Source: Sphagnum compactum (lineage: Eukaryota > Bryophyta > Sphagnopsida > Sphagnales). Taken from it: 64,000 nt of DNA. The first letter of the stretch is position 1. Each line of letters starts with the position of its first letter. The notes under the pieces are model-generated. The model was not told where the DNA came from. It saw only the letters and a program-made list of their open reading frames with translations, and made no database searches. Positions 1-12,113 of the stretch are shown here, one piece after another. Where the stretch lies: NCBI GenBank assembly GCA_965153455.1, contig OZ234497.1, positions 2,666,001 to 2,730,000 on the forward strand. Direction: 5' to 3'. Position numbers and translations under genes: made by a program.

Positions 1-1071
1 ATATTTTCATCCACAAAGCAAAGGGTTATGGAATTATTGGGTCGATGATAGCTGAGGGTGGTACCTTGTGCTAACTTAACTAGGTCGGGTATGCTAATGA
101 AACTAAGGTCAAAGGTTTTAATTATAGCTTGTAACTCATGACCTGATAGCCAATCAGAAATGTCGAGATTCCCATTCGGGCTATGGTTATGTACTCCAAG
201 AATCCCTTGAATCTGTTTTTGTTGTGCACTTTGGACTTCTTTGTTTTTTTGTTTTTCTTTTTTTTCTTCTAGACTCTCTTCCTGTGTATGTATGGTGTTC
301 TTTGTGTGTTTTGGAAGGAGCCGCTGTGGTTTCAAGTTCTTTGTTCTTCTTATCTTTGACATGATTATCTGAGATCTCTCACATATTATGAATCTGTTGT
401 TTTGCGTTTTGGTAGTTTAGTGATCAGTTCATGATTTTTTGACCAGACTTGTAGAAGTTTGTCTGGAAGAACTAGCAGCTTAAGAACCAGAGCTGCATGA
501 TCTCCATGATGTTCAGAACTTTTGTCTCCAGGGAAGGCAAGTTTCAGTAGCCACGGCTTCAGATGATTTTCTGAGCTCTATGTATAGTATCATCTAGATG
601 TACAATTGCAGAAGAAATTTGACGTCTGTTTTGTCTAGACTGGGGGTTGATCTTTGATGCCATGAAAGGATGTATATTGAGCAGCATGCTCATATGGGGA
701 CTGGGTGATGTCCAGTACTGTTTTGAAGAGCAAGTTTCCGATGATAAGCTGAAGCAGAAATAGTGTGGAGGATCATGCAGCTGCTGTGGTCGATGAATCT
801 TGATGAGATTCATTCTTCTTCTTCTTATGATTTGAAGGCAATTTGATGCTGCAGATGATGGTGTTGTTCTAGCCTGGCGGATGAAGACTTTCTCCGAATG
901 CATGCATCTCTAGTAGTAAGAAAGTTCTACCAGTTGGCGCACTTCTTGGGCAAGCAGCAGCTTCCAACATCCCAACTGATCATTGCAGAAGCAGAATCGG
1001 ATCAATTGTCAACAGACCTCGAGTAAAACAAACAAAAACTGGAGCTGCTTGTAGACTTGTTTCAATTCTCA
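1..1071. other. Upstream flank of the zinc finger gene, no coding region resolved
   Basis: I see no recognisable protein or RNA gene here. A T-rich tract lies around 239-275, and the longest open frame, on the minus strand at 559-903, resembles no family I know. The stretch probably holds the promoter, 5' leader or an early intron of the zinc finger gene that starts downstream, because the first secure exon of that gene (1330) needs an upstream exon. Confidence 0.4.
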
Positions 1072-1147
1072 ATGTTGTCGTTTGGATCCTTGCGAGCTCT
1101 TGGGTCGGGAAGCTTAATCTCTTACAAGTGGGAATACCATAACGAAG
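1072..1147 (+). CDS. Tentative first coding exon of the TRAF-type zinc finger gene
   Basis: An ATG at 1072 opens 25 codons plus one base and stops at a donor-like G|GTCAGT at 1148. The exon at 1330 opens one base into a codon, so the phases agree, and the joined codon would be GGG (Gly). The encoded N-terminus is not conserved, so only phase and splice consensus support this exon. A different, more distant first exon is quite possible. Confidence 0.3.
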
Positions 1148-1329
1148 GTCAGTACGTAGTACAACAACGATTGCGTGAGTTTTGCAGCCCTCTAGAGGTC
1201 AACATTTGTGTTGTGCAAATTTCACAACAAACAAACACATGTAGACCTGCTGAAGTCCCGAAGAATTCCTAGTGAAGAAGAATTAGTGTGCCAGGAGCTC
1301 ATGCATTGAAATTCTTCTGTAAACTGCAG

Positions 1330-3889
1330 GGAATGAATCTTCGAACTCGCCGTCTGCACTGAAGGTTGCAGGAGGTGCAGCAGGCGCTACATCGGCCACC
1401 GGTTTGCTGCAACATGAGTGTGGGTACTACGATGTGGAGCAAGTGCAGAGAGTGAGCAAAGCTCTGTTGCTTACACTGGCTCGAGTTTGTGTGGAGAGGT
1501 CTGGATCAAGTCATGCAGCTGGCGAGCTGGTCATGAGAAGCAATCATCTGATAAACAATTCTTCTGGAGGAGGAGGTACAAGTCCAAACGGATCAGCAAT
1601 GAGAATGGAGGGGGAAATCAAGAGGGAGATGCTGGAGTATCTGCAGCAGCAAAGTGAAGCCTATGCCAGTGGAAGTGGTGCTCTCAGCAACTCTCCCGGC
1701 ATGACCACAGTATGTGACAAAGCTCAAAACACTCACCACAGTTCTCACCTTCTTGTCTGCATCAGATCACAGAATTCCTTGTACATGTTGAAGATGCCAT
1801 GAAGCCTGTAACAATACTCTCAAGCTTGTGATTGTTGAGGTGACAAGTCCTGTTGCACGTTGCAATTGTTGGTGGTCATCAAGAAGAAGAAGAAAAATGA
1901 CAATCTGAAAGAGTCGGCCTGCTAAGGCATAGGTATATCCGGGGTACTCAAAAGGAATGTCACATTGCAAAGGATTCCAATTCACAATATTCAACAATTA
2001 ACTTTGTTTGAATCCTTTGTATTGTATCATTAGTTTGGAATGATAAATGAGTTCTATAAGTTGGAATAAACACAAATAATATTCATTTTTTTAATATGGT
2101 GCATAGTTTAGTGTCCTTAAGATTCCTGAAAGAGAAATGGATTCAGTCCTGATCAGAATAGTTCTGTAATTCTCTCTCTCTCTCTCTCTCTCTCTAGATC
2201 CGATTCTCGGTTGTTGAAAACCTGATCGTTTTGCTGCATCATGCATCCGAATGGACAGGTTGTAAATCCAGCAAAGGTAGTGGATGACATACTTGAGAGT
2301 TTTGTGCGTTCCAAGAGAACTTTGTTCACAAGGGTGATGTCGAGCAAAATCATGTGTAGCAGCGAAAAGAAGGACGACAAGAAATTCGGAGACTTTGTCC
2401 AAGAGCTGGAGCGCAGTGGAACTTGGATACTTGGACGCCGAGAGGTTAGTGATCAAAAACTCCCTCCAACTTCTTACAGCCAACAATTGAACTGAATCTA
2501 TGTTCTCCTTGAACGGTATGCTCTTGCATAGTAGCTGTCGGTAAATGCTTGGAGGCGGACAGCTTGGTTGGAACTCTTGAAAAGTTCAGAGTTAACAATT
2601 GACGACCATTTGGAAGTTGAAAAAATGAAGAGAAACTTCGATTTGAGGATCGGCAGATGATGCAACAACAAATATTAATAATGTTTTTTTGTCTCATTGC
2701 ATGATCCAATTCAATGATCCAAGATTTGTCTCCAATTCAATAAAAACCTTGATCTCAATCACCAAGTTAGAAAAAAATCCAGAATTAACAATTTAGTCTA
2801 GAATCAATTAAATACCTAAAAATTACGCAAACTTTCTCAATATATATTGAGAAACAAGCTTTTTGTTTTTCTTTGACTAGATGATTGCAAAGGCAATACT
2901 AAAGCGTGTGGATCGTAGCAAAGCGCACCATTGTGCAATGAGATTTGACAATCGTGATGAACTTGCGTATCATAAGTTGAGGTGTACGCTACGACCCATC
3001 TCATGCCACAATCCCAACTGTGGAGAGGTGTTCTCTGCCATCCATGCTGAAGCACACGATGTTTCTTGCCCTTTCAAGATTCTTCACTGTCGTCTGAAAT
3101 GCGAGGCAACAGTGAGTCGTAGCAATATGGACAACCATTGTGCCACTGTTTGTCCGATGAAGCCTGTCAGTTGCCCATTCCATCATGTCAGTTGCTCCGC
3201 TTCCATGCCACAGGTAAGTACGTCAATGTCATGTTTCCCATCACAAATTATCCTCATTGCTAGCTAAATCATCACGCTAAAATTTAGATCATCACAAGAG
3301 TTGATGTTTCGTGCATGCAAGGATCCATTCATTTCTGTTTCAAAACTTCAAGTCTCAAATTCCTCAACTATTACGCAAGATATCAATAATGTTGTGCCTC
3401 ACGAGAGGATCCAACAATCATATGTTAACAATGTTTTGGCTCAAATTCGAAAGACAACTTGTCCTCTGCACCAGGTTGAAAAAAAGTCCAAAATTAGCAA
3501 TCTAATCTCTAATTACCTAGATACCTGTAATCTTATTTTTGCTCCAAAATTGCAAACTTCGAATTGTCAAAAAAACATGAAAACCGATTCCATGATCTAA
3601 AGATATAATGTTTAGGATATGCTCGAAATCGTCTTGGAAAAACACGCACTTGAAACAAGCTTGAAATTCATGTATTTCAGTTGTGAGCATATAGGTAAAA
3701 TGTTACAGTTGTGTTCATTGTGATTTGATGCTTAGTCAGTGTTGATACATGTAGGGGGAGGTTGAAAAGCATTGTGAAGACAACATGGGGCAACACTTAT
3801 TATTGCTTCTGAACTCCATGCAAGATCATAAACTCTCCATCAACAATCAAAGCCAACGCATACTTCTAATGGAAAAGGTAATTTTGCAT

Positions 3890-3937
<48 letters not shown>

Positions 3938-4625
3938 TGGATACCAGCAATAATGTTCATTCAGCAAGTCTTTTAAAGAACTTCCTTGCAATCTTTGATA
4001 TAAGGGAAGTTACTCTTTGAATACTTTATTAAACATCTAAGATAAGGGAATTTTTTATATGTCATGAAATAATAAAATGTTAAAAAAATATTTTAATTGT
4101 ATTCTCGTAATCCAATTCTAAACACCTTATTTATATTTAAATAAATTGTAAATTATATACTTTCCAATAAATTTCACGTTATATTTTTTGCACGTCATTT
4201 GAGAAAAATTGAAGTAACTTCCCTCGAAATGGTTCATTCGCATTTTGGTAAACATCATGACCATTGCAGACCTTAAGAATCAAGTCATCGTATGTACTAA
4301 ATCTGGCAACAACATACGAAGTTTTTTTGCATCTTCAAACTCAAAAGCGCGTCAAAAACTGCATACAATGAATGGGTGAAAAAAAGTTGGTTACGGAGTT
4401 TGGTAATGGATTGTGCAGGCTATGTCTGTCCCTCAAAGAGCGGACACAGGGGATACAGGATGGGTGCAATCAGCTCTTCGAGAACACGAGAATCGTCTAA
4501 ACTCATTAGAGGAGCAAGTGAAGAAACTCCAGCAAGAGGTGAAGGCAACAGATGTGTCTGCAGAAGTTTTGCAACTGCGGCGAGAGCTTCGCAATATCCA
4601 AAGACAGAACAAGACAACCCCATGA
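1330..4625 (+). CDS. TRAF-type zinc finger protein, multi-exon
   Basis: Six exons are well supported: 1330-1709, 1766-1807, 2259-2444, 2881-3213, 3755-3877 and 4419-4625 (TGA stop). All internal junctions are phase 0 with GT-AG borders (donors GTATGT, GTAACA, GTTAGT, GTAAGT, GTAATT). They encode about 423 residues. The order matches a plant family of TRAF-type zinc finger proteins: an N-terminal helical part (HECGYYDVEQVQ, then KREMLEYLQQQSE); a middle block with DDILESFVRSKRTLFTRV and FVQELERSGTWILGRRE; a Cys/His-rich region in the 2881-3213 exon with two TRAF-type fingers (CPFKILHC, HCATVCPMKPVSCPF); and a C-terminal coiled coil rich in Glu, Lys and Leu. TRAF-type fingers usually bind proteins. 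The biochemical role of this plant family is not known to me, and no RING finger is seen, so a ubiquitin-ligase role is not supported. The N-terminal exon is unresolved. Two (CT)n runs sit in introns. Confidence 0.85.
2171..2195. repeat. (CT)n microsatellite in an intron
   Basis: A pure CT run lies in the intron between the exons ending at 1807 and starting at 2259. It is followed by TAG and looks like a strong acceptor, but splicing there gives a frame that soon meets a stop. The AG at 2257-2258 keeps phase 0 and the conserved reading, so the microsatellite is intronic. Confidence 0.85.
3895..3937. repeat. (CT)n microsatellite in an intron
   Basis: A CT run with one interrupting TTTCT starts about 17 bp after the donor at 3878, in the last intron of the zinc finger gene. 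It does not affect the coding frame. Its length makes it a likely polymorphic marker. Confidence 0.9.
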
Positions 4626-7600
4626 TGGATGGATAGAAAGATGGATGGATGACATCCTAAAAGGCTGCACATAATCTCTTAATCCTTGTTATGGCAAGTT
4701 CAAAGCCTGCAACAACAATTAAAATAGGAAATGTTCCATGAAGTTGTTCCCCAAACAATAGTAACATAGTAACAATCGGCTCATAGTGGAATGACTCTGG
4801 CCTTTATGGCAGGTTCAAATTTCAAACTAAAAACTTCCCAAACTAGATGTAAAATTTCTCAGCCAGATGCATGCACTTCTATGCAACGTGCCCATCCATC
4901 ATATGCACACATAGTACTTCAGGTTTCACTCACACATTGGGTCAAGTTCCAGCCAAAATTTTCTGCCCAAATCCTACACCAACATGTAGGCTTTTGATGA
5001 AAGCCTGCCAATCATCAATAAAACAAGGCACCCAAAGAAGGGGGAGAAAAAGATAGAAGACAGAAGGACCCAAGTCCTGGCAAACTAAGAATCCTCCGAA
5101 GGCAAACGAAGAGTCTTTTCCACCGCGCAGAGCCAACAAAACAGCCACTTAACATTCCTCGAAATGTATGTGGGACCAAATGTAACTTAATGCATCGTTT
5201 TGTGGTCTCCTCAGTTGCATAGAGTGCCAACAATCACCCCTGTTGAGAAGATAATTCAATTTTGAAATGAATATTCAATAATATGGCGCCCTTTTCTTCT
5301 GGGTGAATTTTCATTCCGAGGTGACAAAAGAAAATCATGTGCAAATAGTACAAAGGATTTTTTGGGATTTTTTTTAGCAAAGGTTGCCATATTTTGAGGA
5401 ATAACACTCAGAAGTTGCCACAATTAGATGCTAAGTTCATGAAGGTTGCCAGAACAAAGTGGGATTCGGAAAATTTTATACTTTCCTGCCCAACCTCTAG
5501 CCAGATTAGTCCTCTTGTGGTGATCGCCAGTCCACCTACCTGACAAAATTGAAAATAAAGTTCCTGATCAACATCCGTCTATGAAATCAATGTTTATAAT
5601 TGCTATGGTATTGATGGATTTTTATGGTAAAATATTGTAATTTATAAATTGGTTTTATACATCATGTACATCACACCCCAATCACATGCCACCAAAAAAA
5701 ACTCTGGAAATGTGAAGCCACTGGACTTGGATGTTTTCCAGATTATTTTTCACCTCCAATTCTTTGTTTTTGAGTGTGGTTGGTGACTTCCTAATGTGCA
5801 AATTCTTTTGAATGTCAAATGCAATCACAGGGATTCCTTGCAAAATAGGCATTATCAGACACAATAGCAACTCGATCTTAAAAGACTTACTTTAGAGACA
5901 ACCTAGAATCTAACAGAAAGCTTTTGAACATGATTGCGTTAACATTCATATTAATCAACTAACACAACTTGTCAAAATTACCATAATTTTGAAATGGCAT
6001 CAGGGACCACATAGAAATATCTATTTATTTACAATATTCACTTTGACCTAACTTCTTGTTTTGTTCCTTTGACTCTGACTATGTTGATTTGTCTCATTCT
6101 TAACCCACAATTATTGGCATTGGACAATGTTTGGAATTTTCCATTAGCATACATTTTGGTTAAATTTATGAAAGTTCCATTATGTTATTAACCTTCTATT
6201 GAAATGTTTTGCAAGCATTGTGTGTCATTATTAGCAAACTTGAACATTGTACATTGCATGAAATAGACAATATCACAACAACATAGCTTAAACATAGTTT
6301 CAGAAATTCCCACATACCTCAACCCTAAACCCATAACCATTTGCCCTTTCTCTCACAATGAAGATTTTTAAAAGCATCCTTTAAAAAGTCCCAAAGCACT
6401 TTTCTGCCTCCAAGTAATCCAGACCTTCTGCCTTTAACAATCCAGTTACAAAATTGGGTGACATACATATAACCTGCACATGCTGAAAGTTCTCCCCCAA
6501 AATGCTAACCTGTCTTAACAAGAGACAAAATAATCACTTTTTTCTTCAAAAACAAAGATTGTGGATCTCTAGCCCTTGGGCATTAATGAAATTGATTTAA
6601 GACACCTCAACCACTTGAGTATTGTCAAGTAACCCAACCTTTGACCCTTTCCCATGTAATATTATTTTTCTTAAGATTTTTCATTGGATCTAGATTCAAA
6701 AATCATCATCATTTTCAATACAATAGCATTTGCATTCAGGTCTTGAAAGGGTTGTCCACTCTCAGATATTCTCTCACAATACATACATCTTAGTTGATTC
6801 ATGAGAGTATAAGCAAAAACAATTAGGGGGCAACTACATACAAGTTATATATTGATAATTATACCAACACTATGTTGCAAAATGCAAGAAGGAATATTCC
6901 AAGCTTTTTGACTGATGCAAATCACAGACAATTGGGCAAAGGGAATAGTGGCAACCTGGCCAAAGACTCAAGAGTGAAGGTGGAAATGCAATTTGTAATC
7001 ACTAATGCATCTTGAAAAGAACCAGTGTGAGACAAGCATAGCCACAGAGGACCGTGTAAGAGCTGGGCAATGGAAGAAGTAAAGATTTGATAGCAAGACA
7101 AACAAGGATGCCAGTGGTAACCAAAGGAAAAAAATGCACCAAGATAGCTTGCAAATTAGAGAAGGATGCAAGTAAGGCCTGAAAGTCAGGCCCCACTACT
7201 AATGAGTACAGATATGAGGGACAAACATTGTTGTTATAATAATGGAACAGTTATAACTTACTTATGCTCATCATGGCTCCACAGAAGCTCAAAATGCCAT
7301 CAAATCCATGCCCAGCAGGTGACAACACCCAATACATCGAGGATGTCCAAAGATTGAGGTTGTCACAGTTGAAAGCTCCAACCCTGTGTCACATCAACAG
7401 GGGCACGTGTAGTTACAAGGTGAAACCTTTATAAGGCATACAACAAGAGGTAGGAAGAACTCAAACGAAATGAACTTAACAAGCAATGCAGCAAAGGAGA
7501 GTAGAAGAGAAAGGAAAAGAGTAGGAGAAACCACAAATAGAGCTCTTGAAATGACACCACATCAAGCAAGATATTGCATACATCCCATCCTAACTGTTCC

Positions 7601-8150
7601 CAACCACAACAGTTGGCAGGTATGATGTTAGGGTTCTTCTAGCATGGACTCATGCTCGACAACCCAAGCCCATCACACAGTAGCACCAGCATACAGCAAC
7701 AATGCAGAATCAAGTAGGTGAGCAACTGCAATGCCACAAATGATTTATTGTTTACAGATGATGAACATCTGTAGTAGAGTACATGATGTTAGGGTATCTA
7801 TCAGAACCTTAAAGAGCTGAAATTTGCATAAATTGCCTGCCCACCATTGCCAACTGCAGGTCAGGTCTTTCCAAACGAGAGAGAGAGATTTGACCTCACA
7901 TTTCACAAGAACTATGCATTCTTGCAAAACTAGAGAAATGTAGACCATGATCAGATAATCATACAAGTATCCAAGTTGATGGAGTACAAATTATCTAAAA
8001 AAGCACATCACTTAATGTGCTGCTTGCGCCATGATCAAGAAGACCAAGAAGACTGACAAACTGCAGATGCTTGCTTTCAAAAGGAAGGATAACAATGCAG
8101 GGCTAGAGCCTGTATGATATACAAAAAAAAACAGAGAGCTAAGTGAACAC
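4626..8150. other. Intergenic, 3' flank of zinc finger gene to 3' flank of ARL5 copy
   Basis: No gene is recognisable. The first few hundred bases are probably 3' UTR. The stretch 5340-5555 is an old dispersed repeat, with relatives near 23.13 and 48.48 kb. The remainder is moderately AT-rich unique-looking DNA with only short open frames of no known family. Confidence 0.5.
5340..5555. repeat. Old dispersed repeat, copy 1
   Basis: This stretch shares an ordered series of short blocks with 48480-48685: GGGATTTTT and a T-run, a CATAT.TTGAG block, a TCGCCAGAAC/TTGCCAGAAC block, and a ..TCGCCAGT.CACCTAC block near the end. Spacing is similar and divergence is roughly a third of positions. It looks like a degraded non-coding transposon. 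No ends or target duplications could be defined. Confidence 0.5.
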
Positions 8151-8389
8151 TCTCTTATTTCCCTAGGTCACCACCACCTGGGCTCCAGTAGAGACATGTT
8201 GAGAAATCCAACCTACCACATCCCATAGTCCTTCTCCTGTTAGGGCACAACATGCTTGGATATGCCAATCATGCTTCTTAATGGTGTGCAACGAGAGTGC
8301 ATCACTGATCTCTGAGGGAGTCATAGCATCTTTAAGGTCCTGCTTCTTTGCAAAGACTAGCACCACCACATGTTGTATTTCCTCTGTTG
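8151..8389 (-). pseudogene. Truncated tandem copy of the ARL5-like gene (3' end only)
   Basis: The segment repeats the last third of the adjacent ARL5-like gene. Open codons at 8163-8369 carry the NKQD region (here altered to KKQD after VVLVFA), the conserved [20 protein letters not shown] block and [12 protein letters not shown]. The P-loop, switch I and switch II halves are absent, so it cannot be a working GTPase. The duplication includes a few bases of 3' flank (TTCCTAGG in both copies). At its upstream edge, two pieces of the gene that are about 40 bp apart in the intact copy are joined, which suggests an internal deletion. It sits head-to-tail with the intact gene about 20 bp away. Confidence 0.85.
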
Positions 8390-8408
8390 CAATTCCGCTG
8401 TTATTTTC

Positions 8409-8975
8409 CTAGGGTGGTACCACCACCTGGGCAGCTCCAGTAGTGACATGTTGAGCAATCCAACCTAACCCATCCCAAAGTCCTTCTCCAGTTAGGGCAC
8501 AACATGCTTGGATATGCCAATCATGCTTCTTGATGGTGTGCAATGAGAGTGCATCACTGATCTCTGCAGGAGTCATAGCATCTTTAAGGTCCTGCTTGTT
8601 TGCAAAGACAAGCACAACCGCATGTTGCAATTCCTCATATTGCATCAACTTGAACAGCTCGTCTTTGGTGATTGCAATTCGGTCCCGGTCCGTGCTATCA
8701 ACCACCATCACCACTGCGTGAGTGCCACGATAGTAAGTTGCCCAAGATGGTCGTAACCGCTCCTGCCCTCCCAAATCCCATACTTCAAAGCGGATGTTTT
8801 TGTACACAAGCTGTTCAACATTACTGCCAACTGTGGGTTGTGTGACCACCACCTCTCCCAAGTGCAATTTGTAAAGAGTTGTTGTCTTACCAGCATTGTC
8901 CAACCCAACCACCACAATCTTGTACTCTTTTGCTGGAAACATGAAGAACCATAGCCGCGACAATACAACCCCCAT
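8409..8975 (-). CDS. ARL5: ARL5-like ADP-ribosylation factor-like small GTPase
   Basis: A single uninterrupted exon encodes 188 residues. All GTPase motifs are present: P-loop GLDNAGKT (24-31), switch I PTVGSNV with Thr48, WDLGGQE (66-72) with the switch II Gln71, NKQD (126-129) and CCALTG (158-163). Gly2 after the start Met is the usual myristoylation site, followed by an amphipathic N-terminal helix, as in Arf/Arl proteins that bind membranes when GTP-loaded. The PTVGSNVE and [12 protein letters not shown] blocks point to the ARL5/ARLB1 group, which acts in trans-Golgi and endosome trafficking in other eukaryotes. The C-terminus carries about 12 extra residues beyond the usual end. No intron is visible, and it may be an ancestral single-exon form or a retrocopy. 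No A-tract or flanking duplication was seen to prove the latter. A truncated copy lies immediately downstream. Confidence 0.92.
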   Translation of the reverse strand: MGVVLSRLWFFMFPAKEYKIVVVGLDNAGKTTTLYKLHLGEVVVTQPTVGSNVEQLVYKNIRFEVWDLGGQERLRPSWATYYRGTHAVVMVVDSTDRDRIAITKDELFKLMQYEELQHAVVLVFANKQDLKDAMTPAEISDALSLHTIKKHDWHIQACCALTGEGLWDGLGWIAQHVTTGAAQVVVPP

Positions 8976-9540
8976 TCTATTATGGCCCTTCCTTCAGGGA
9001 TCCCTTCCTTGCCTTGTTCTTGAAAACTCTGCCACCCAAGTCTCCCCCACTTCCACCCCTTTTTTTGCTTACCAGACCAGATTACAATCCGAAGTTTTGC
9101 ACTTGCTTGAGGTTCTTCATGAACCGAGGCACCGAGGACTTTCTATCATGACCTAAATCTCCCCATGAACCACCTCCATGCCTGAACTCCTGACTGTCCC
9201 TTGTTGTGAAGCTTGTACAAGCGACCCTTGACTCTCTAGCGCTATGTCATCTCCACATGCGTCCACGAAGGAAACAAACCCTCACAGAAACCAAAGCAGA
9301 CAAAAGCCCTTTGTCTCAAAAGGAGCAGAGGAGAACTGGGGAGAAGAGGGTAAGGAGAGAAAAGAAGGGAAGGGATCGAGGAATAAGTGACCAAAAAAAA
9401 AGGTAGAAGAGGAAGAAGAAGACGACGACCACGAACAGCCAGCCGCAGGAGCAGCTGCAACAACACCACTTTCCGTAAAATCTCCACCAGCACCACCTAA
9501 AGTACCAAAACAGAAGTAAAACAACCACACCAGCAGTTTT
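8976..9540 (-). promoter_or_regulatory. Probable 5' leader and promoter region of the ARL5-like gene
   Basis: Upstream of the ARL5 start on the minus strand, the 9300-9500 part is strongly CT-rich in the sense direction (GA-rich on the given strand). This is common in plant 5' leaders. No convincing TATA box was picked out. The open frames here are low-complexity shadows of this purine/pyrimidine bias. Confidence 0.4.
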
Positions 9541-12113
9541 TATCTTGTTTACCTCCTTTTGTCATTAAGTCTTCTTTTGGCTCACTTTTCAAGGATTGGC
9601 ATGTAGTATTACACTGATCCAAATTGCAACAAATTGACTTGATTCTTTTGAAATTCACATATGCTACTCAATCCTTTGTGTGTATATTAAGTTATCCTTA
9701 AATAAAGGAAAAATGCCCTTTGCATTTTGAGGCCTAATTTCAACCCTCAATTTTGGTTAGACTTGTTATTTCCAAAAGGACTAAGTTTTAGTGAAATCTA
9801 GATGTCAAATTATTAACACTGAACATTTATTTCACAAGATGATTCAAAAGTTTGCCTATAATTATATCAACAGTAAACTCAAGATAAAACTAATTTATCA
9901 CCAACATTATGAACATAAAGAATTTCACACCCCTTTAAATGCTTAGGCAATGTAGTTTTTAATCAAATTGGCTATGTTGCTGGTGAGTTTCTCTTCTTGC
10001 TGTATGATAAAACTGGCTATGTTGCTGGTGAGTTTGGTTTAAGTTTATGGTTGTTGCTTGTTTGTATATCTTCAATCCTGTGAAATTATCAATTAAACTG
10101 AGCTTATTTTAAATACTTGCTTGCTCAAAGGTTCTTTTTGTTAGCAGACGGTCTATGATGGAAGAAAATAGAGAAATTAAAAGTTGGAAACTAAGTTCAA
10201 GACATATTGTGTACAGAAATGCAGTACTTGGGTATTTTAGTACACTTGATTTGAAAGAGAATTGTAGCGAGAAGTTGTATGCAAATGCAGAACTCGGTTT
10301 AGCACAAAGGAGTACCTCAGAGTGGTACAGAACTTTGCCTTGGTTGACCGTACGCCTACACTGGTACAATGGTAAAATCCAGTGTTGGCATAGTATGAAC
10401 TTTTGAACACACTGGCCTGATCCTGGTATTGATATTCCTGGATTTTTCATACTGGCCAGACCCTGGTATTGAGATCAGTCCTGGCATTGGTATTCTTGGA
10501 TTTTTCATACCAGCCAGATCCTGGTATTGAGATTTTTGGATTTTTCATACCAGCCTGGTGGTCCTAGTATTGGATCCTTTTTAAAACTTTCATACCAGCC
10601 TGGTCCTGGTATGGAATCCTTTTTTTGAAATTGTACCAGCCTGGTGGAAAACTCATTTTTGGCTGGTGCAATACGAAATCAATACAAAACTCTACAATAA
10701 CACTCCAGATCTCTTCAATAATACTTACTCATATTATGATTGCAACATTCCAACCAACAAGACCCTACCACATGAAGTAGATCTGGAGTATGGGACAGAA
10801 CTTCAACCATTTTACTTGCTTGGCACTGAGCAACAGATCTCTGAGATCCATATCTATCTCTGAAATGGAGTTTTGGAACAACTTTAGCTCCCAAATAGCT
10901 GTGCTTTCTCACTACCCTCTGCCTGTGTGCTTGTGGTATAGCAGTCCTCTCTCAAACAACTCTAAAAATTCATATCAAAGTTGTTGCAATACAGTTCATC
11001 TGCCATTAAAGCTCCAACATAACTGGAGGTGTGAATGCACTCAAAAACCCATAGTGCATGTACTTGCAAGAAAATGAACCACTGACAAAAAAGCTGCTTT
11101 TGCAAAATCAGGTATTCAACATACCTGTGATTTTTAAAAAACCTCATATTTGCAGGGCATCAAAATTGCAAACATTGCAGAGAAATCTCACACAGTAAGA
11201 TAAACATAAAACCTGTTCTAACAAATATAAATCCATATATATATCCAAGTTAGATTTTGAGAACTTCTCTACAGTTACAATACTTTAACTGAACAGAGAG
11301 ATCAATCAGTAATTAAGGTAATTGTCATAAGGATCGAGAAATATCCGTACTCACGATTAAGAAAGCCAGAACAACAAGGTTAACACTTTTCCTTGAAGTG
11401 AAAGAAAGACTTCCAGATAAGGACTTTAGAGACAGGAAGAAGGAAGAACACCAAAGGGACAGATGACTATAACAAAGAAACAATAAAAATGAGCAGTACG
11501 AACAAAAGTCTCTCATTCTTCAGGGACCATCAACAGTAACATATATGAACACAACTTGTCTACCACATTTTCCCCACTGAGTTCATCAGCTCCCTACACT
11601 GCCTATAGGTCAGTAGGTCAGTGTAAGCAATAACCTGTGTACTAAGTTTCTGTCACAAGTCCAGAAGCAACAAGAAGACTCTGCCATGATATTGGCCAGC
11701 AACCAACAACACAAAAACATAGAAAAAGGGGGCAAAACATAGAATAACAAACAACTAGGGGTAAACAAATGGGGACTGAGATATCTGATCTGAGGTCTCT
11801 ATAATCAAGGGTTCTATAGACTGTCTGACTATACAGACTTCAGATCAGATACCAATCAACAGACAAGGAAAAAGAAACAAAGGATAAAACCCTAGAAAAC
11901 AGAAGAAGGGGGCTCCAGAGCAGTTTTGAACAATAGTCTCATGCATGTTCATTGACCTTCAAGCCTAACATGTATGGCATGGCAGTGACCACATACCATA
12001 TGAAGGATTGAACACGCTTTCAAACCTGAGAGTCCTGATTTAATCTGAAAGTTTGATATGCCAGGCTAATGGGTCATACACTAGGAAAACACTACCCTTA
12101 CAAAATTCAGTAC
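9541..12113. other. Intergenic between two minus-strand genes, with a tandem repeat
   Basis: No gene recognised. A 23-bp sequence occurs twice, at 9968-9990 and 10013-10035 (TGGCTATGTTGCTGGTGAG core). A degenerate tandem array lies at 10422-10645. The part nearest 12113 is probably 3' UTR of the RETICULATA-related gene. Confidence 0.5.
10422..10645. repeat. Degenerate tandem repeat, about 41-bp unit, about 5 copies
   Basis: The unit can be summarised as a CCTGGTATTGAGAT half, then TTGGATTTTTCATACCAGCC, repeated about five times with substitutions and small indels. The CCTGG / CCAGG-type ends of each unit can pair with each other, so single units could fold. Copies become more divergent toward 10645. 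It is not part of a gene I can identify. Confidence 0.8.

Noticed and set aside
559-903. 114-codon open frame on the minus strand upstream of the zinc finger gene
   Set aside because: No family resemblance and antisense to the likely promoter or leader region.
2198-2258. Exon starting right after the CT run at 2171-2195
   Set aside because: The acceptor looks good, but the frame it sets runs into a stop at about 2285-2287. The AG at 2257-2258 keeps phase 0 and the conserved DDILESF block.
8151-8389. A second ARL gene
   Set aside because: Only the C-terminal third is present, without P-loop or switch regions and without a plausible upstream exon.
10422-10645. Regularly spaced repeats that might suggest a CRISPR array
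   Set aside because: The repeats are contiguous and degenerate, with no unique spacers of constant length, and the genome is eukaryotic.
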